This document shows positions 1 to 7,500 of a DNA stretch of 7,811 bases, in pieces; position 1 is the first letter of the stretch; each line of letters opens with the position of its first letter. The position numbers and the translations under genes are program-made. Below the pieces are notes generated by a model. That model worked only from the letters and a program-made list of their open reading frames with translations. It made no database searches and was not told where the DNA came from. The stretch comes from Planctomycetota bacterium (GTDB taxonomy: Bacteria; Planctomycetota; Planctomycetia; Planctomycetales; Planctomycetaceae), in the NCBI GenBank assembly GCA_023429275.1, contig JAEYWB010000371.1, positions 1-7,811 of the forward strand. Reading direction: 5' to 3'.

Positions 1-30
1 CGTGGGCTCGGAGATGTTTATAAGACACAG
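1..30 (+). other. Nextera/Tn5 sequencing adapter remnant (assembly artefact)
   Basis: From memory of the Illumina Nextera read-2 transposase adapter, these 30 bases match its last 30 bases at 28 positions. The differences are T for G at 18 and C for G at 26. The match includes the constant part at 1-12 and the 19-bp mosaic end at about 12-30. Genomic sequence resumes directly after it and reads straight into a conserved MetRS segment. The bases are therefore synthetic and not planctomycete DNA. They create a false open reading frame start (a GTG at base 2 and about ten spurious residues) in front of the truncated metG. They also show that the window begins at a contig end. Confidence 0.93.
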
Positions 31-1375
31 CTACTGGTACGTCTGGTTCGACGCTCCGATCGGCTACGTCGCCTCGACCTGGGAGTGGTGCAAGAAGAAC
101 GGCGAGAAGCTCGACGACTGGTGGAAGAATCCTCAGACCGAGGTCCACCACTTCATCGGCAAGGACATCACGTACTTCCACACGCTCTTCTGGCCGGCGA
201 TGCTGAAGACGGCGGGATTCAATCTGCCGAAGAAGGTCCACATCCACGGCTTTCTGACCGTGGACGGCGAGAAGATGTCGAAGTCGAAGGGGACGTTCGT
301 CAGCGCGGCGACGTACCTCAAGCACCTCGATCCGAGCTATCTCCGCTACTACTACGCTTCGAAGCAGGGGACGCGTCTCGACGACCTCGACCTGAACCTC
401 GACGACTTCCAGAAGAAGATCGACTCGGACCTCGTCGGCAAGGTGGTCAATATCGCCAGCCGCTGTGCGAAGCTGATCGCCGGGCAGTCCCTTGCGGAGA
501 AGTCCCCTGACGATGGTGGACTGTTCGCTCAGGGAGCCGCCGCGAGCGAGCGGATCGCCGAGCTCTACGAGGCGTGCGACTACAACGCCGCGATGAGGGA
601 GATCATCGAACTGGCGAACCGGGCGAACGAGTACATCGACCGGACCCAGCCGTGGATCGTCCGCAAGGATCCCGCGCGGGCCGAAGAGGTCCGGACGATC
701 TGCACGATCGGGCTGAATCTCTTTCGCCAGATCGTGACGTATCTCGCGCCGGTCCTTCCGCATCTTGCGAAACAGACCGGCGATCTCCTCGGGGTGCCGA
801 TCACCGCGTGGAGCGATGCTCAGAAACCACTCGTTGGCACAAACGTCAACGAGTTCCAGCATATGATGAAACGGGTTGATCCCAAGAAGGTGCAAGCGAT
901 GGTAGAAGAATCGAAGCCGGCTGATTCCCAGAAGCTCGAGACGGCGGTGGAATCCGCCGAGCAGCAGGCGGCGGAAGCGGTCCGCGAAGGGGAGCCGATC
1001 GCGCAGGACAGCGGCGACCAGATCGCCGCGGAGCCGCTCGTCGCCGAGCACTGCACGATCGACGACCTCATGAAGGCGGACCTCCGGGTCGCACGGGTCG
1101 TCGCGGCGAAGCAGGTCGAAGGGGCCGATAAGCTCCTGCAGCTCACGCTGAGCCTCGGCGGCGACGTCACCCGCAACGTCTTCGCGGGGATCAAGAAGGC
1201 CTATAACCCCGATGAGCTGATCGGCCAGCTCGTCATCTGCTGCTCGAACCTCAAGCCGCGGCAGATGAAGTTCGGCCTGAGCGAGGGAATGGTCCTGGCG
1301 GTCGGACCGGGAGGGAGCGACGTCTTCCTGCTCCGGGCTGACAGCGGGGCCAAGCCTGGAATGCGCGTCCACTGA
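31..1375 (+). CDS. metG: Methionyl-tRNA synthetase, 5'-truncated (C-terminal two-thirds)
   Basis: This cytoplasmic enzyme charges tRNA-Met with methionine using ATP. About 447 native residues are present. The catalytic-core motif [10 protein letters not shown] lies just inside the edge. The KMSKS loop that stabilises the adenylate transition state is at 272-286. An alpha-helical anticodon-binding domain follows at roughly 410-930, including the segment with QPW near 650. A low-complexity linker rich in Glu, Ala and Gln (about 900-1045) leads to a C-terminal EMAPII/Trbp111-like OB-fold tRNA-binding domain (about 1055-1372), with the typical [15 protein letters not shown] and [16 protein letters not shown] segments. 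This domain arrangement is that of the long, dimeric bacterial MetRS type (E. coli, 677 residues). Since KMSKS lies at 332-336 in E. coli, about 250 N-terminal residues (HIGH motif, zinc-binding insert) are missing beyond the contig end. Nothing suggests a pseudogene; the truncation is an assembly edge. The stop is TGA at 1373-1375. Confidence 0.95.
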
Positions 1376-1445
1376 CGACCCGCCCAGTCACCGGGAGCCT
1401 CGGGGCCACTGCCGAGACCGTGGTCCCGGGACCGGTGCGAGGGTG
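1376..1445. terminator. Possible weak bidirectional terminator between convergent genes
   Basis: This 70-bp gap separates the convergent ends of metG and the response-regulator gene. It holds CTCGG at 1399-1403 facing CCGAG at 1412-1416, with an 8-nt loop. A perfect 12-bp palindrome lies at 1422-1433 (arms GGTCCC/GGGACC). The position suits a terminator for both genes. However, the stems are short and no T-run follows on either strand, so this is not a classical intrinsic terminator. The call rests mostly on context. Confidence 0.25.
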
Positions 1446-2159
1446 TTACGGGCCGACCGGAGGGGACGTCCCGAGACAATAAGCGGTCGCCAGCCGGACG
1501 ACGGCGGTGCTCGTCGGAACCCCGAGCTTTTCCTTGATGTGCTGCCGGTGATACTCCACCGTCTTGGCGCTGAGATGGAGCTCGTGAGCGATCTCCTTGG
1601 CGCTGAGGCCGCGGCCGAGCCGCTCGAACACTTCCAGTTCGCGATCGGAGAGAAGCTCCAGGGGTGATCCGTCGGTTCGCAACCCGGTTCCACTCTGGCG
1701 AGACAGCAGGCGGTCGGTCATCCGCTGGCTCAGGGCAATCTTCCCTTCCGCCACCCGCTGGATGGCGTCAAGCAGCATCGGGATGGGGGCCTGTTTGCTG
1801 AGATACCCGTGCGCCCCTGCCTTCAGACAGCGTTCGGCGTACAGCTCCTCGTCGTGCATCGAGAAGACAAGGATCCGGACGCCGGGGGTGGACGCCCGCA
1901 TCTGCTTGATGAGCTCCAGGCCATCCCCGGTCTGGAGGCGAAGATCGACGATCGCCAGATCGGGGAGGAGCTCCCGGATCTGCTGCAGCGCGGCCGGCCC
2001 TTCCCCCGCCTGACCGCACACTTTCCATCCCTGGCTCGAAATCAACTGAGCGAGCCCCATCCGCAGCAGCTCGTGGTCGTCAACAATGAAGATCCGCCGT
2101 CCGCTGGCGACCATCTGGGCTTCGTCCGTTTCGTCTGGCAAGCGATTCCTCAACATCAT
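1446..2159 (-). CDS. NarL/FixJ-family two-component response regulator (REC-HTH_LuxR)
   Basis: This is a DNA-binding response regulator of about 237 residues, the usual size for the family. Numbered from the ATG at 2157-2159, the receiver domain spans about 20-137. It has the acidic pair D27-D28, phospho-acceptor D72 in AIVDLRL, S100 and the conserved lysine K122 in GYLSKQ. A LuxR-type helix-turn-helix follows at about 170-217 (LSDRELEVFERLGRGLSAKE, then a recognition helix around SAKTVEYHRQHIKEKLG). All key receiver residues are present, so it should be phosphorylated by a histidine kinase and then bind DNA. A GTG at 2165 extends the frame but overlaps the Shine-Dalgarno-like GGGAG at 2165-2169. 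I therefore chose the ATG at 2159, with GGGAG 5 nt upstream; the adjacent ATG at 2156 is equally possible (8 nt). The gene diverges from the hybrid kinase gene across a 243-bp gap, which makes that kinase a plausible partner. Target genes cannot be told from sequence. Confidence 0.93.
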   Translation of the reverse strand: MMLRNRLPDETDEAQMVASGRRIFIVDDHELLRMGLAQLISSQGWKVCGQAGEGPAALQQIRELLPDLAIVDLRLQTGDGLELIKQMRASTPGVRILVFSMHDEELYAERCLKAGAHGYLSKQAPIPMLLDAIQRVAEGKIALSQRMTDRLLSRQSGTGLRTDGSPLELLSDRELEVFERLGRGLSAKEIAHELHLSAKTVEYHRQHIKEKLGVPTSTAVVRLATAYCLGTSPPVGP

Positions 2160-2164
2160 GAACA

Positions 2165-2169
2165 CTCCC
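2165..2169 (-). promoter_or_regulatory. Ribosome-binding site of the response regulator
   Basis: GGGAG on the minus strand lies 5 nt before the ATG at 2159 and 8 nt before the ATG at 2156. It overlaps the alternative GTG at 2165, which argues against that upstream start. Confidence 0.55.
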
Positions 2170-2280
2170 GATTGCAGGCCGTGTCACCTCCTGGAACAGG
2201 CGGCTGGCCGATAGGCGCTTGGGGGAAACCGCCGAAGAGAGTTTAACCCGCCCCCCGCAAGCGTCGCTCTATTTCGCTTA

Positions 2281-2295
2281 CCGGGAATTTCCTGG
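2281..2295. promoter_or_regulatory. Imperfect inverted repeat in the divergent intergenic region (possible operator)
   Basis: The arms CCGGGAA and TTCCTGG flank a central T and pair at six of seven positions, the seventh being a G-T wobble. The element lies about 120 bp upstream of the regulator start and 108 bp upstream of the kinase GTG. That is a reasonable place for a dimeric regulator to act on both genes. No clear -35/-10 pair is visible around it. The rest of the 2160-2402 gap shows no gene. The operator role is inferred from position and symmetry only, and a short repeat like this can arise by chance. Confidence 0.2.
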
Positions 2296-2402
2296 GGTCT
2301 CTGATTGACATCGCGCGGCTTCTGGCCTGCCCAGCTGATGGAGGCTGGTCGGAACTCTTGGTAAAACGGCGCACGATCCATCGGCCATGAGATCGGCGCA
2401 AT

Positions 2403-4085
2403 GTGTCGAACTCGACTGGTTGGTCACTCTTTCTACGCCTGCCGCTCGAGGATCAGATCACTGGCGTTGTGGTGACATTCATCGACATCACGTCCCGCAA
2501 GCAGTCCGAAGAGTTTGTCCGCATGAGTGAAGAGCCGCTGCCGGTCGTCATCGAAGGGACGCACGACTTCGCGATGATCCTGTTCGACGCTGAAGGGAAC
2601 ATCGCCGCCTGGAACGTCGGCGCTGAGGGGCTCCTCGGCTATTCGGAGCGGGATGCGGTCGGCCAGAGCGGCACGATCCTGCTCGCCGGGCCGCAGCGTG
2701 AGGCGGCGTGGGCCTCGGAGCTCGCGAACGCCCGCCGCCAGGGAAAGGTCAGTGAAGACACGTTGCATCTTCGCAAAGACGGGAGCAAATTCTGGGGAAA
2801 CGGCGTCCTCCACACCCTCTACGATTCACATCGGCAGGTGACCGGGTTTGTCAAGTTGGTGCGGGACGACAGCATTCGAAAGAAGTCCGGTGATCTCAAG
2901 GATGCCTCGATCGACCATGCGAACCAGGCTCGGATGGAGTCCGAATGGGCAATCAGTCTTCGCGACAGGTTCGTCGCGGTCCTCTCCCATGAACTGCGCA
3001 CCCCTCTCTCCGCCATCCTGATCTGGGCGCAGGTTCTGCAGACGAAAGGGATGACAGACGAGCAGCGGGAACAGGGGCTGAAGGCGATCGAACGAAGCGC
3101 CGAGTCACAGAAAGATCTGTTGAATGAACTTCTCGACACGTCGCGGATCGCGTCGGGGAAGATCCAGCTCCAGTGGCAACCGACGGATGTCTCGGAACTG
3201 GTCCGCTCCGCGTTAGAGACAATCCGTCCGAATGCCCAGGCTGCGGAGATCGCTGTCGACGTCAACCTTCCTGATCAGGAAGTCATCACCTCCATCGACG
3301 CAGGCCGCATCCGCCAGGTCCTGATGAACCTGCTGACGAACGCCATCAGGTTCAACTCGCGGCCGGGAAAGATTGGTGTGACCCTGCGCCTGTTTCCACA
3401 CGACCTTCAAATCGACGTCGAGGACAGCGGTCGCGGGATCCCGGCGGAGTTTCTTCCTCACGTTTTCAAACCGTTCTCACAGCAGGACACCGCGTCACCC
3501 CGGACGCACGGCGGACGGCGTCTGGGCCTGGCCATTTCGAATCAGCTCGTCGAACTGCACGGCGGGACGATTCAGGCGAGCAGCCCGGGCGAGAACTGCG
3601 GAAGCCGATTCTCGATCCGGCTTCCCTACACGCGGTCTACGCCAGCGGCGAGCCGGCCCGGCCGGGCAGACGGACCGCCGCCGGCGATCCCGCCTGGAAC
3701 CCGGATCCTGCTGATCGAGGACGACGATCAGACGCGAGTGGGGCTTGCGAACCTGTTCCAGAGAGCGGGAGCCGGGGTCGAAGCGATCAGGAGCGCAGCG
3801 GATGTTCTGCCGGCGTTCGATCGAGTCCGTCCGCACATCGTCGTGAGCGACATCGGGCTGTCCGGAGAGGACGGTTTCTCCATGCTCCGGCGGTTGCGCG
3901 TGCCTGAGGAGGAAAGGGGGCTTCCCCCAACGATCGCCATTGCCCTCACGGCGTTCGCCAGTGAGGACGATCCGCTCAAGGCGATCGTCGCGGGGTTCCA
4001 GCAGCACGTCTCGAAACCGGTCGACGGCGATCTCCTGCTGCGGGTCATCGCCGGCTACCTGAGTGAGGGGAAGCCCACCGCGTAG
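2403..4085 (+). CDS. Cytoplasmic hybrid sensor histidine kinase (PAS-HisKA-HATPase_c-REC), N-terminus apparently truncated
   Basis: This is a 560-residue hybrid kinase with no signal peptide or membrane segment, so it senses in the cytoplasm. Residues 16-38 (EDQITGVVVTFIDITSRK) read like the C-terminal strand of a PAS domain whose earlier part is missing. A complete PAS domain follows at about 44-160, then HisKA with H-box SHELRTPL and phospho-accepting H196. The ATPase domain has N-box N313, the G1 box DSGRGIP (341-347), an F box FKPFSQQD (355-362) and a G2 region at 369-379. A Pro/Gly-rich linker leads to a receiver (about 434-552) with acidic E439-D440-D441, phospho-acceptor D483, T516 and K538. 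The ATP-lid glycine of the G2 box is replaced: HGGRRLGLAIS instead of the usual HGGLGLGLAI. The start is uncertain. The GTG at 2403 lies 12 nt after an in-frame stop (2388-2390) with a weak ribosome-binding site; ATG 2523, preceded by GAAGAG at 2508-2513, would begin just ahead of the complete PAS domain. There is no HPt or output domain, so a separate partner is needed, possibly the divergent NarL-type regulator. Confidence 0.9.
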   Translation: MSNSTGWSLFLRLPLEDQITGVVVTFIDITSRKQSEEFVRMSEEPLPVVIEGTHDFAMILFDAEGNIAAWNVGAEGLLGYSERDAVGQSGTILLAGPQREAAWASELANARRQGKVSEDTLHLRKDGSKFWGNGVLHTLYDSHRQVTGFVKLVRDDSIRKKSGDLKDASIDHANQARMESEWAISLRDRFVAVLSHELRTPLSAILIWAQVLQTKGMTDEQREQGLKAIERSAESQKDLLNELLDTSRIASGKIQLQWQPTDVSELVRSALETIRPNAQAAEIAVDVNLPDQEVITSIDAGRIRQVLMNLLTNAIRFNSRPGKIGVTLRLFPHDLQIDVEDSGRGIPAEFLPHVFKPFSQQDTASPRTHGGRRLGLAISNQLVELHGGTIQASSPGENCGSRFSIRLPYTRSTPAASRPGRADGPPPAIPPGTRILLIEDDDQTRVGLANLFQRAGAGVEAIRSAADVLPAFDRVRPHIVVSDIGLSGEDGFSMLRRLRVPEEERGLPPTIAIALTAFASEDDPLKAIVAGFQQHVSKPVDGDLLLRVIAGYLSEGKPTA

Positions 4086-4125
4086 AGCCCGTTCGCAATC
4101 GCGACACACGGCCAGGAAGGATCAG

Positions 4126-4227
4126 TCAGCGTCCGTCCGACTCGTCGACGGCGCTGGTGGTCTGGTTCTGATATTGCCGGCGAAAGTCGCCGCGAACCGC
4201 GTCGACGCTCGGACTGACCCGCCGCAT
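4126..4227 (-). CDS. Doubtful small ORF or gene remnant, 33 codons
   Basis: Read from the ATG at 4225-4227 to the TGA at 4126-4128, this frame gives a hydrophilic peptide ending QNQTTSAVDESDGR. The same frame stays open and coding-like back to about 4263, adding PVASEEELVEA, and is closed by a TAG at 4264-4266 inside a palindrome. About 80% of codons across the extended stretch end in G or C, as in genuine genes here. A GGAGGAGGA run lies about 13 nt before the ATG, which is too far for an ideal ribosome-binding site. It could be a real micro-ORF, or the C-terminal tail of a gene broken upstream by repeat insertion or a frameshift. I do not recognise the peptide. Confidence 0.2.
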   Translation of the reverse strand: MRRVSPSVDAVRGDFRRQYQNQTTSAVDESDGR

Positions 4228-4256
4228 GGCTTCGACGAGTTCCTCCTCCGACGCAA

Positions 4257-4277
4257 CCGGGGGCTAGCGCCCGCCGG
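4257..4277. repeat. REP-like palindromic element
   Basis: CCGG at 4257-4260 and GGGC at 4261-4264 pair with GCCC at 4269-4272 and CCGG at 4274-4277. This gives an 8-bp GC stem with one bulged G (4273) and a TAGC loop. The compact GC palindrome in non-coding DNA between genes resembles repetitive extragenic palindromes. I recall elements with a core like GGGGGCTAGCGCCC recurring in planctomycete genomes, but a single window cannot show copy number. It does not sit right after a stop codon and has no T-run, so a terminator is less likely. Confidence 0.45.
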
Positions 4278-4464
4278 CCTCCAAAATCCTTCGTGTGACA
4301 AAGCACTAGAAGAGTGAGCCCAGGAATCGCCGAGGGGGACGGCCACTCTTTCCCCAACCTCCCAGGCTGCTCCCGGCTCACGAGACCGCAGGAGCGCGAT
4401 CCGGGGTATCTTGAAGTGCAGTCGCTCCTCAAAAGTCGTTAGCATGGGAACTATCTCGCCGGTC

Positions 4465-4496
4465 AGGGCTCTCGCCCTTCAGCCGGGTCGGCGGCT
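4465..4496 (+). promoter_or_regulatory. Two adjacent small hairpins in the leader of the PSCyt1/PSD1 gene
   Basis: AGGGC (4465-4469) pairs with GCCCT (4474-4478) around a TCTC loop. AGCCG (4481-4485) pairs with CGGCT (4492-4496) around a 6-nt loop. They end about 70 nt before the chosen start codon. They could be leader structure, a weak terminator for something upstream, or chance; no T-run follows. No promoter with good -35 and -10 boxes is visible. Confidence 0.2.
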
Positions 4497-4568
4497 ACGA
4501 TCATCGATCAAACAAATGCTTTGCCGGCCAGGCGTCTCATGACGCCATCCATCGCCTCCGCGGAATCC

Positions 4569-7500
4569 ATGTCGAGAATCTCTTCTTCGTTCGGCCCGCT
4601 CCTGATCTGGCTGTGCCTCGGCACCTTCGCCGGGGCCGAACCCCCTGTTGATTACCGCCGCGAGGTACAGCCGATTCTTTCCGAGCACTGCGCACGCTGT
4701 CACGCCGTCGACGACAAGACGCGCGAGGCGAACCTGCGGCTCGACAGCCGCGAGGGAGCCCTGAAGGGAGGCTCCTCCGGCGAGCCCGCGATCGTTCCCG
4801 GACAGCCCGGGAAGAGCGAGTTGTACCGCCGGATCACCAGCCATGACCCCGACGCCGTCATGCCTCCCCCTTCGGAGAAGAAGCCGCTGACCGACGCGCA
4901 GCGGGAAACCCTCCGGCGGTGGATCCTGGAAGGGGCAAACTACGAGCGGCACTGGGCATTCGTTCCGCCGAAGAAGGGGACTGTTCCCGCCGTCGAAGGA
5001 GCCGCTTCGCCAGTCGATGCGTTCGTCCGGGCGAGGCTGGCGAAGGAGGGGCTCAGCCCGTCGCCACCGGCATCGAAGAGGACGCTCTGCCGCCGCCTCT
5101 ACCTCGACCTGATCGGACTCCCCCCCTCCCCCGACGAAATCGCCGCCTTCGAACGGGAGGGAGTCGATGCCACGATCGAGCGGCTCCTCGCGAGTGAGCG
5201 ATTCGGCGAGAAGTGGGCGCGGCACTGGCTCGACCTCGCCCGGTACTCCGACTCGAACGGCTACGAGAAGGACATGCCCCGCGAGATGTGGATCTGGCGA
5301 GACTGGGTCGTGAAGGCTCTCAACGAGGACATGCCCTACGACCGCTTTGTCGTCGAGCAGGTCGCGGGTGATCTCCTGCCGAATGCGTCGCAGTCCCAGC
5401 TGATCGCGACCGGCTTCCTTCGGAACAGCATGATCAACGAGGAAGGGGCAATCGTCCCGGAGCAGTTCCGGATGGTGGAGATGTTCGACCGCCTCGACTG
5501 CCTCGGGAAAGGGATCCTGGGAGTGACGATCCAGTGCGCCCAGTGCCACACACACAAGTTCGATCCGCTGACACACCACGAGTACTTCGGTCTCTTCGCC
5601 TTTCTCAACAACTCCTACGAAGCGCAGTCGTGGGTCTACACGCCGGAGCAGCTCGCGAAAATCGATGGCATCCGGCGGCAGATCCGCGAGCGGGAGGACC
5701 GCATTCGCGCCGAGCGGCCGAAGTGGTCGGAAGAGATCGCGGCGTGGGGAAACAGCCTCACAATGGGAGCCCCCATCTGGACGCCGATCGAGCCGATCGA
5801 GCTCGGAAGCGTCAGCGGGCTCAACCATCCGACGCAGGAGACCGACAAGTCGCTCCTTATGAAGGGGCACACGAGCGATGAGGTCTTCTTCGTCGCCGTC
5901 CCCCCACTCGCTGGAGTCACGGGACTGCGGCTGGAAACCCTCCCCCATCGCGACCTGCCGCACGGCGGTCCCGGGCGAAACCGGAATGGTGTTTGGGGGA
6001 TGAAGGGGATCGATGTCTTCATCCGCCCGCCCGATGCCAAAGACTGGGAAAAGCGGACCCACCCCGACGCGACCTGCGATTTCTCCAGCCTCGACCCGAA
6101 GCAGGGGGTTGCGAACCTGATCGACGGCAAGGACGACACCCTCTGGGTCGCCGACCGCGGTCCCGGCCGGCGGAACCAGGCGGGCGTTGCTGTCGTCCGG
6201 TTCGAACAGCCCCTGACCTACCCGGAAGGGACGCAGATCAAGGTCTCGCTCCGGATGGGAGACATGCTCGGCTGCGGGCGGATCAGCCTCACGACATCGC
6301 CCGATCCCAAGGCCGCGCCGGTGGATCATGCGGCAATCCTCGCGCTGGCGGTTCCCGAAGCCGATCGGACCGACGCGCAGCGGGACGCCATCTTCACCGC
6401 ATGGCGGCGGAGCGTCCCGGAGCTCAAGCCTCTCAACGATGAAATCGAGTCGCTGTACGGGACATGGCCTGCCGCCGGAACGACGGTGCTCCACCTCGCG
6501 GAGCGCGAGCCCGCGAACGTCCGGGCGACGCACCTCCTGAAACGCGGGGAGTGGGATCAGCCGGTCGACGTCGTGTCGCCCGGAACCCCCGCCGCGCTTC
6601 ATCCCTTTCCCATGGATCAGCCTCGCGACCGCCTCGGACTCGCCCGGTGGCTGGTCTCTCCCGAGTCTCCCCTCGCCGCCCGAGTCGCCGTGAACCAGAC
6701 CTGGCAGGCGATCTTCGGCGCCGGCCTCGTCGAGACCGCCGACGACTTCGGCACCCGCGCGCCGGTCCCAGAGCAACTCGAACTGCTCGACTGGCTGGCG
6801 GTCGATCTCATGGAGCATGGATGGAGCCGCAAGCGGCTGATCCGCACGATCCTCTCGAGCGCGACCTACCAGCAGTCGTCATCGGTGACGCCCGAGCTGC
6901 TTGACCGGGATCCTCGAAATCGCCTCCTGGCCCGGGGACCGCGGTTTCGCGCCGACGCCGAGGTCGTCCGTGACATCGCGCTGGCGACATCAGGCCTGCT
7001 GACGAACAGACTCGGCGGACCGGCCATCTACCCACCGGTCCCGGAAAACGTCCTTAAGTACAACTATGTCGTTCCGGGCTACTGGGTTCCCGCAACTGGT
7101 CCGGAGCGCTACCGCCGCTCGCTGTATCTCTTCCGGAAGCGGTCGATGCCCGACCCCTCGCTGTCGAGCTTCGACGGCCCCAACGGCGATGCCTCCTGCG
7201 CCCGCCGGGTCCGGTCGAACACGCCTCTCGCGGCGCTGACCGGATGGAACGAGCCGGTCTTTGTCGAAGCGGCCCGGGCGCTGGCGCTGCGGGTGCTGAA
7301 AGAGGGGGGCCCGGACGACGCGCATCGGGCGGACTATGCCTTCCTCCTCTGTACCTCCCGCCAGCCGACACAAGCCGAACGGGACGAGGTCCTCAAGGTT
7401 GTGCGTGAGAACCGGACCCGACTGTCCGAAGGATGGCTTGACCCCCGCGCCATTTCGACCGGAAACCCCGGGATGCTCCCGACCCTCCCGGCGGGAGCGA

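Larger units (their letters stand above)
4086..4568. other. Gene-poor intergenic region between the kinase and PSCyt1/PSD1 genes
   Basis: About 480 bp separate the kinase stop codon from the chosen start of the next gene. Besides the palindrome, the small minus-strand ORF and the paired hairpins listed separately, I see no recognisable gene, RNA or clear promoter. The longer open frames on both strands (for example 4063-4317 plus and 4122-4445 minus) have arginine- and serine-rich, low-complexity translations and no recognisable family. They are probably chance frames in GC-rich DNA. Confidence 0.6.

Noticed and set aside
2305..2310. Perfect TTGACA resembling a sigma-70 -35 box upstream of the kinase
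   Set aside because: At 16-18 bp spacing there is only GC-rich sequence (around TGCCCA) and no -10-like hexamer, so it is probably a chance match.
2184..2381. 65-codon minus-strand frame upstream of the response regulator
   Set aside because: It has no recognisable family, no clear ribosome-binding site and atypical residue content, and it covers the expected promoter region.
3495..4109. A 204-codon minus-strand open frame opposite the kinase receiver
   Set aside because: It overlaps conserved kinase and receiver motifs and its translation is arginine-rich and featureless.
4063..4317. 84-codon plus-strand frame overlapping the kinase 3' end
   Set aside because: The translation is low-complexity and arginine-rich, starts inside the kinase gene and crosses the palindrome. 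Codon bias on the opposite strand is better.
4411..4445. TTGAAG with a downstream TTAGCAT as a promoter for the PSCyt1/PSD1 gene
   Set aside because: The -10 match is poor and spacing is off at about 22 bp, so it is not good enough to call a promoter.
4479..6818. A 779-codon open frame on the minus strand opposite the PSCyt1/PSD1 gene
   Set aside because: It is antisense to a gene with clear domains and lacks any recognisable motif. Long antisense frames are expected when codons strongly favour G and C in third position.
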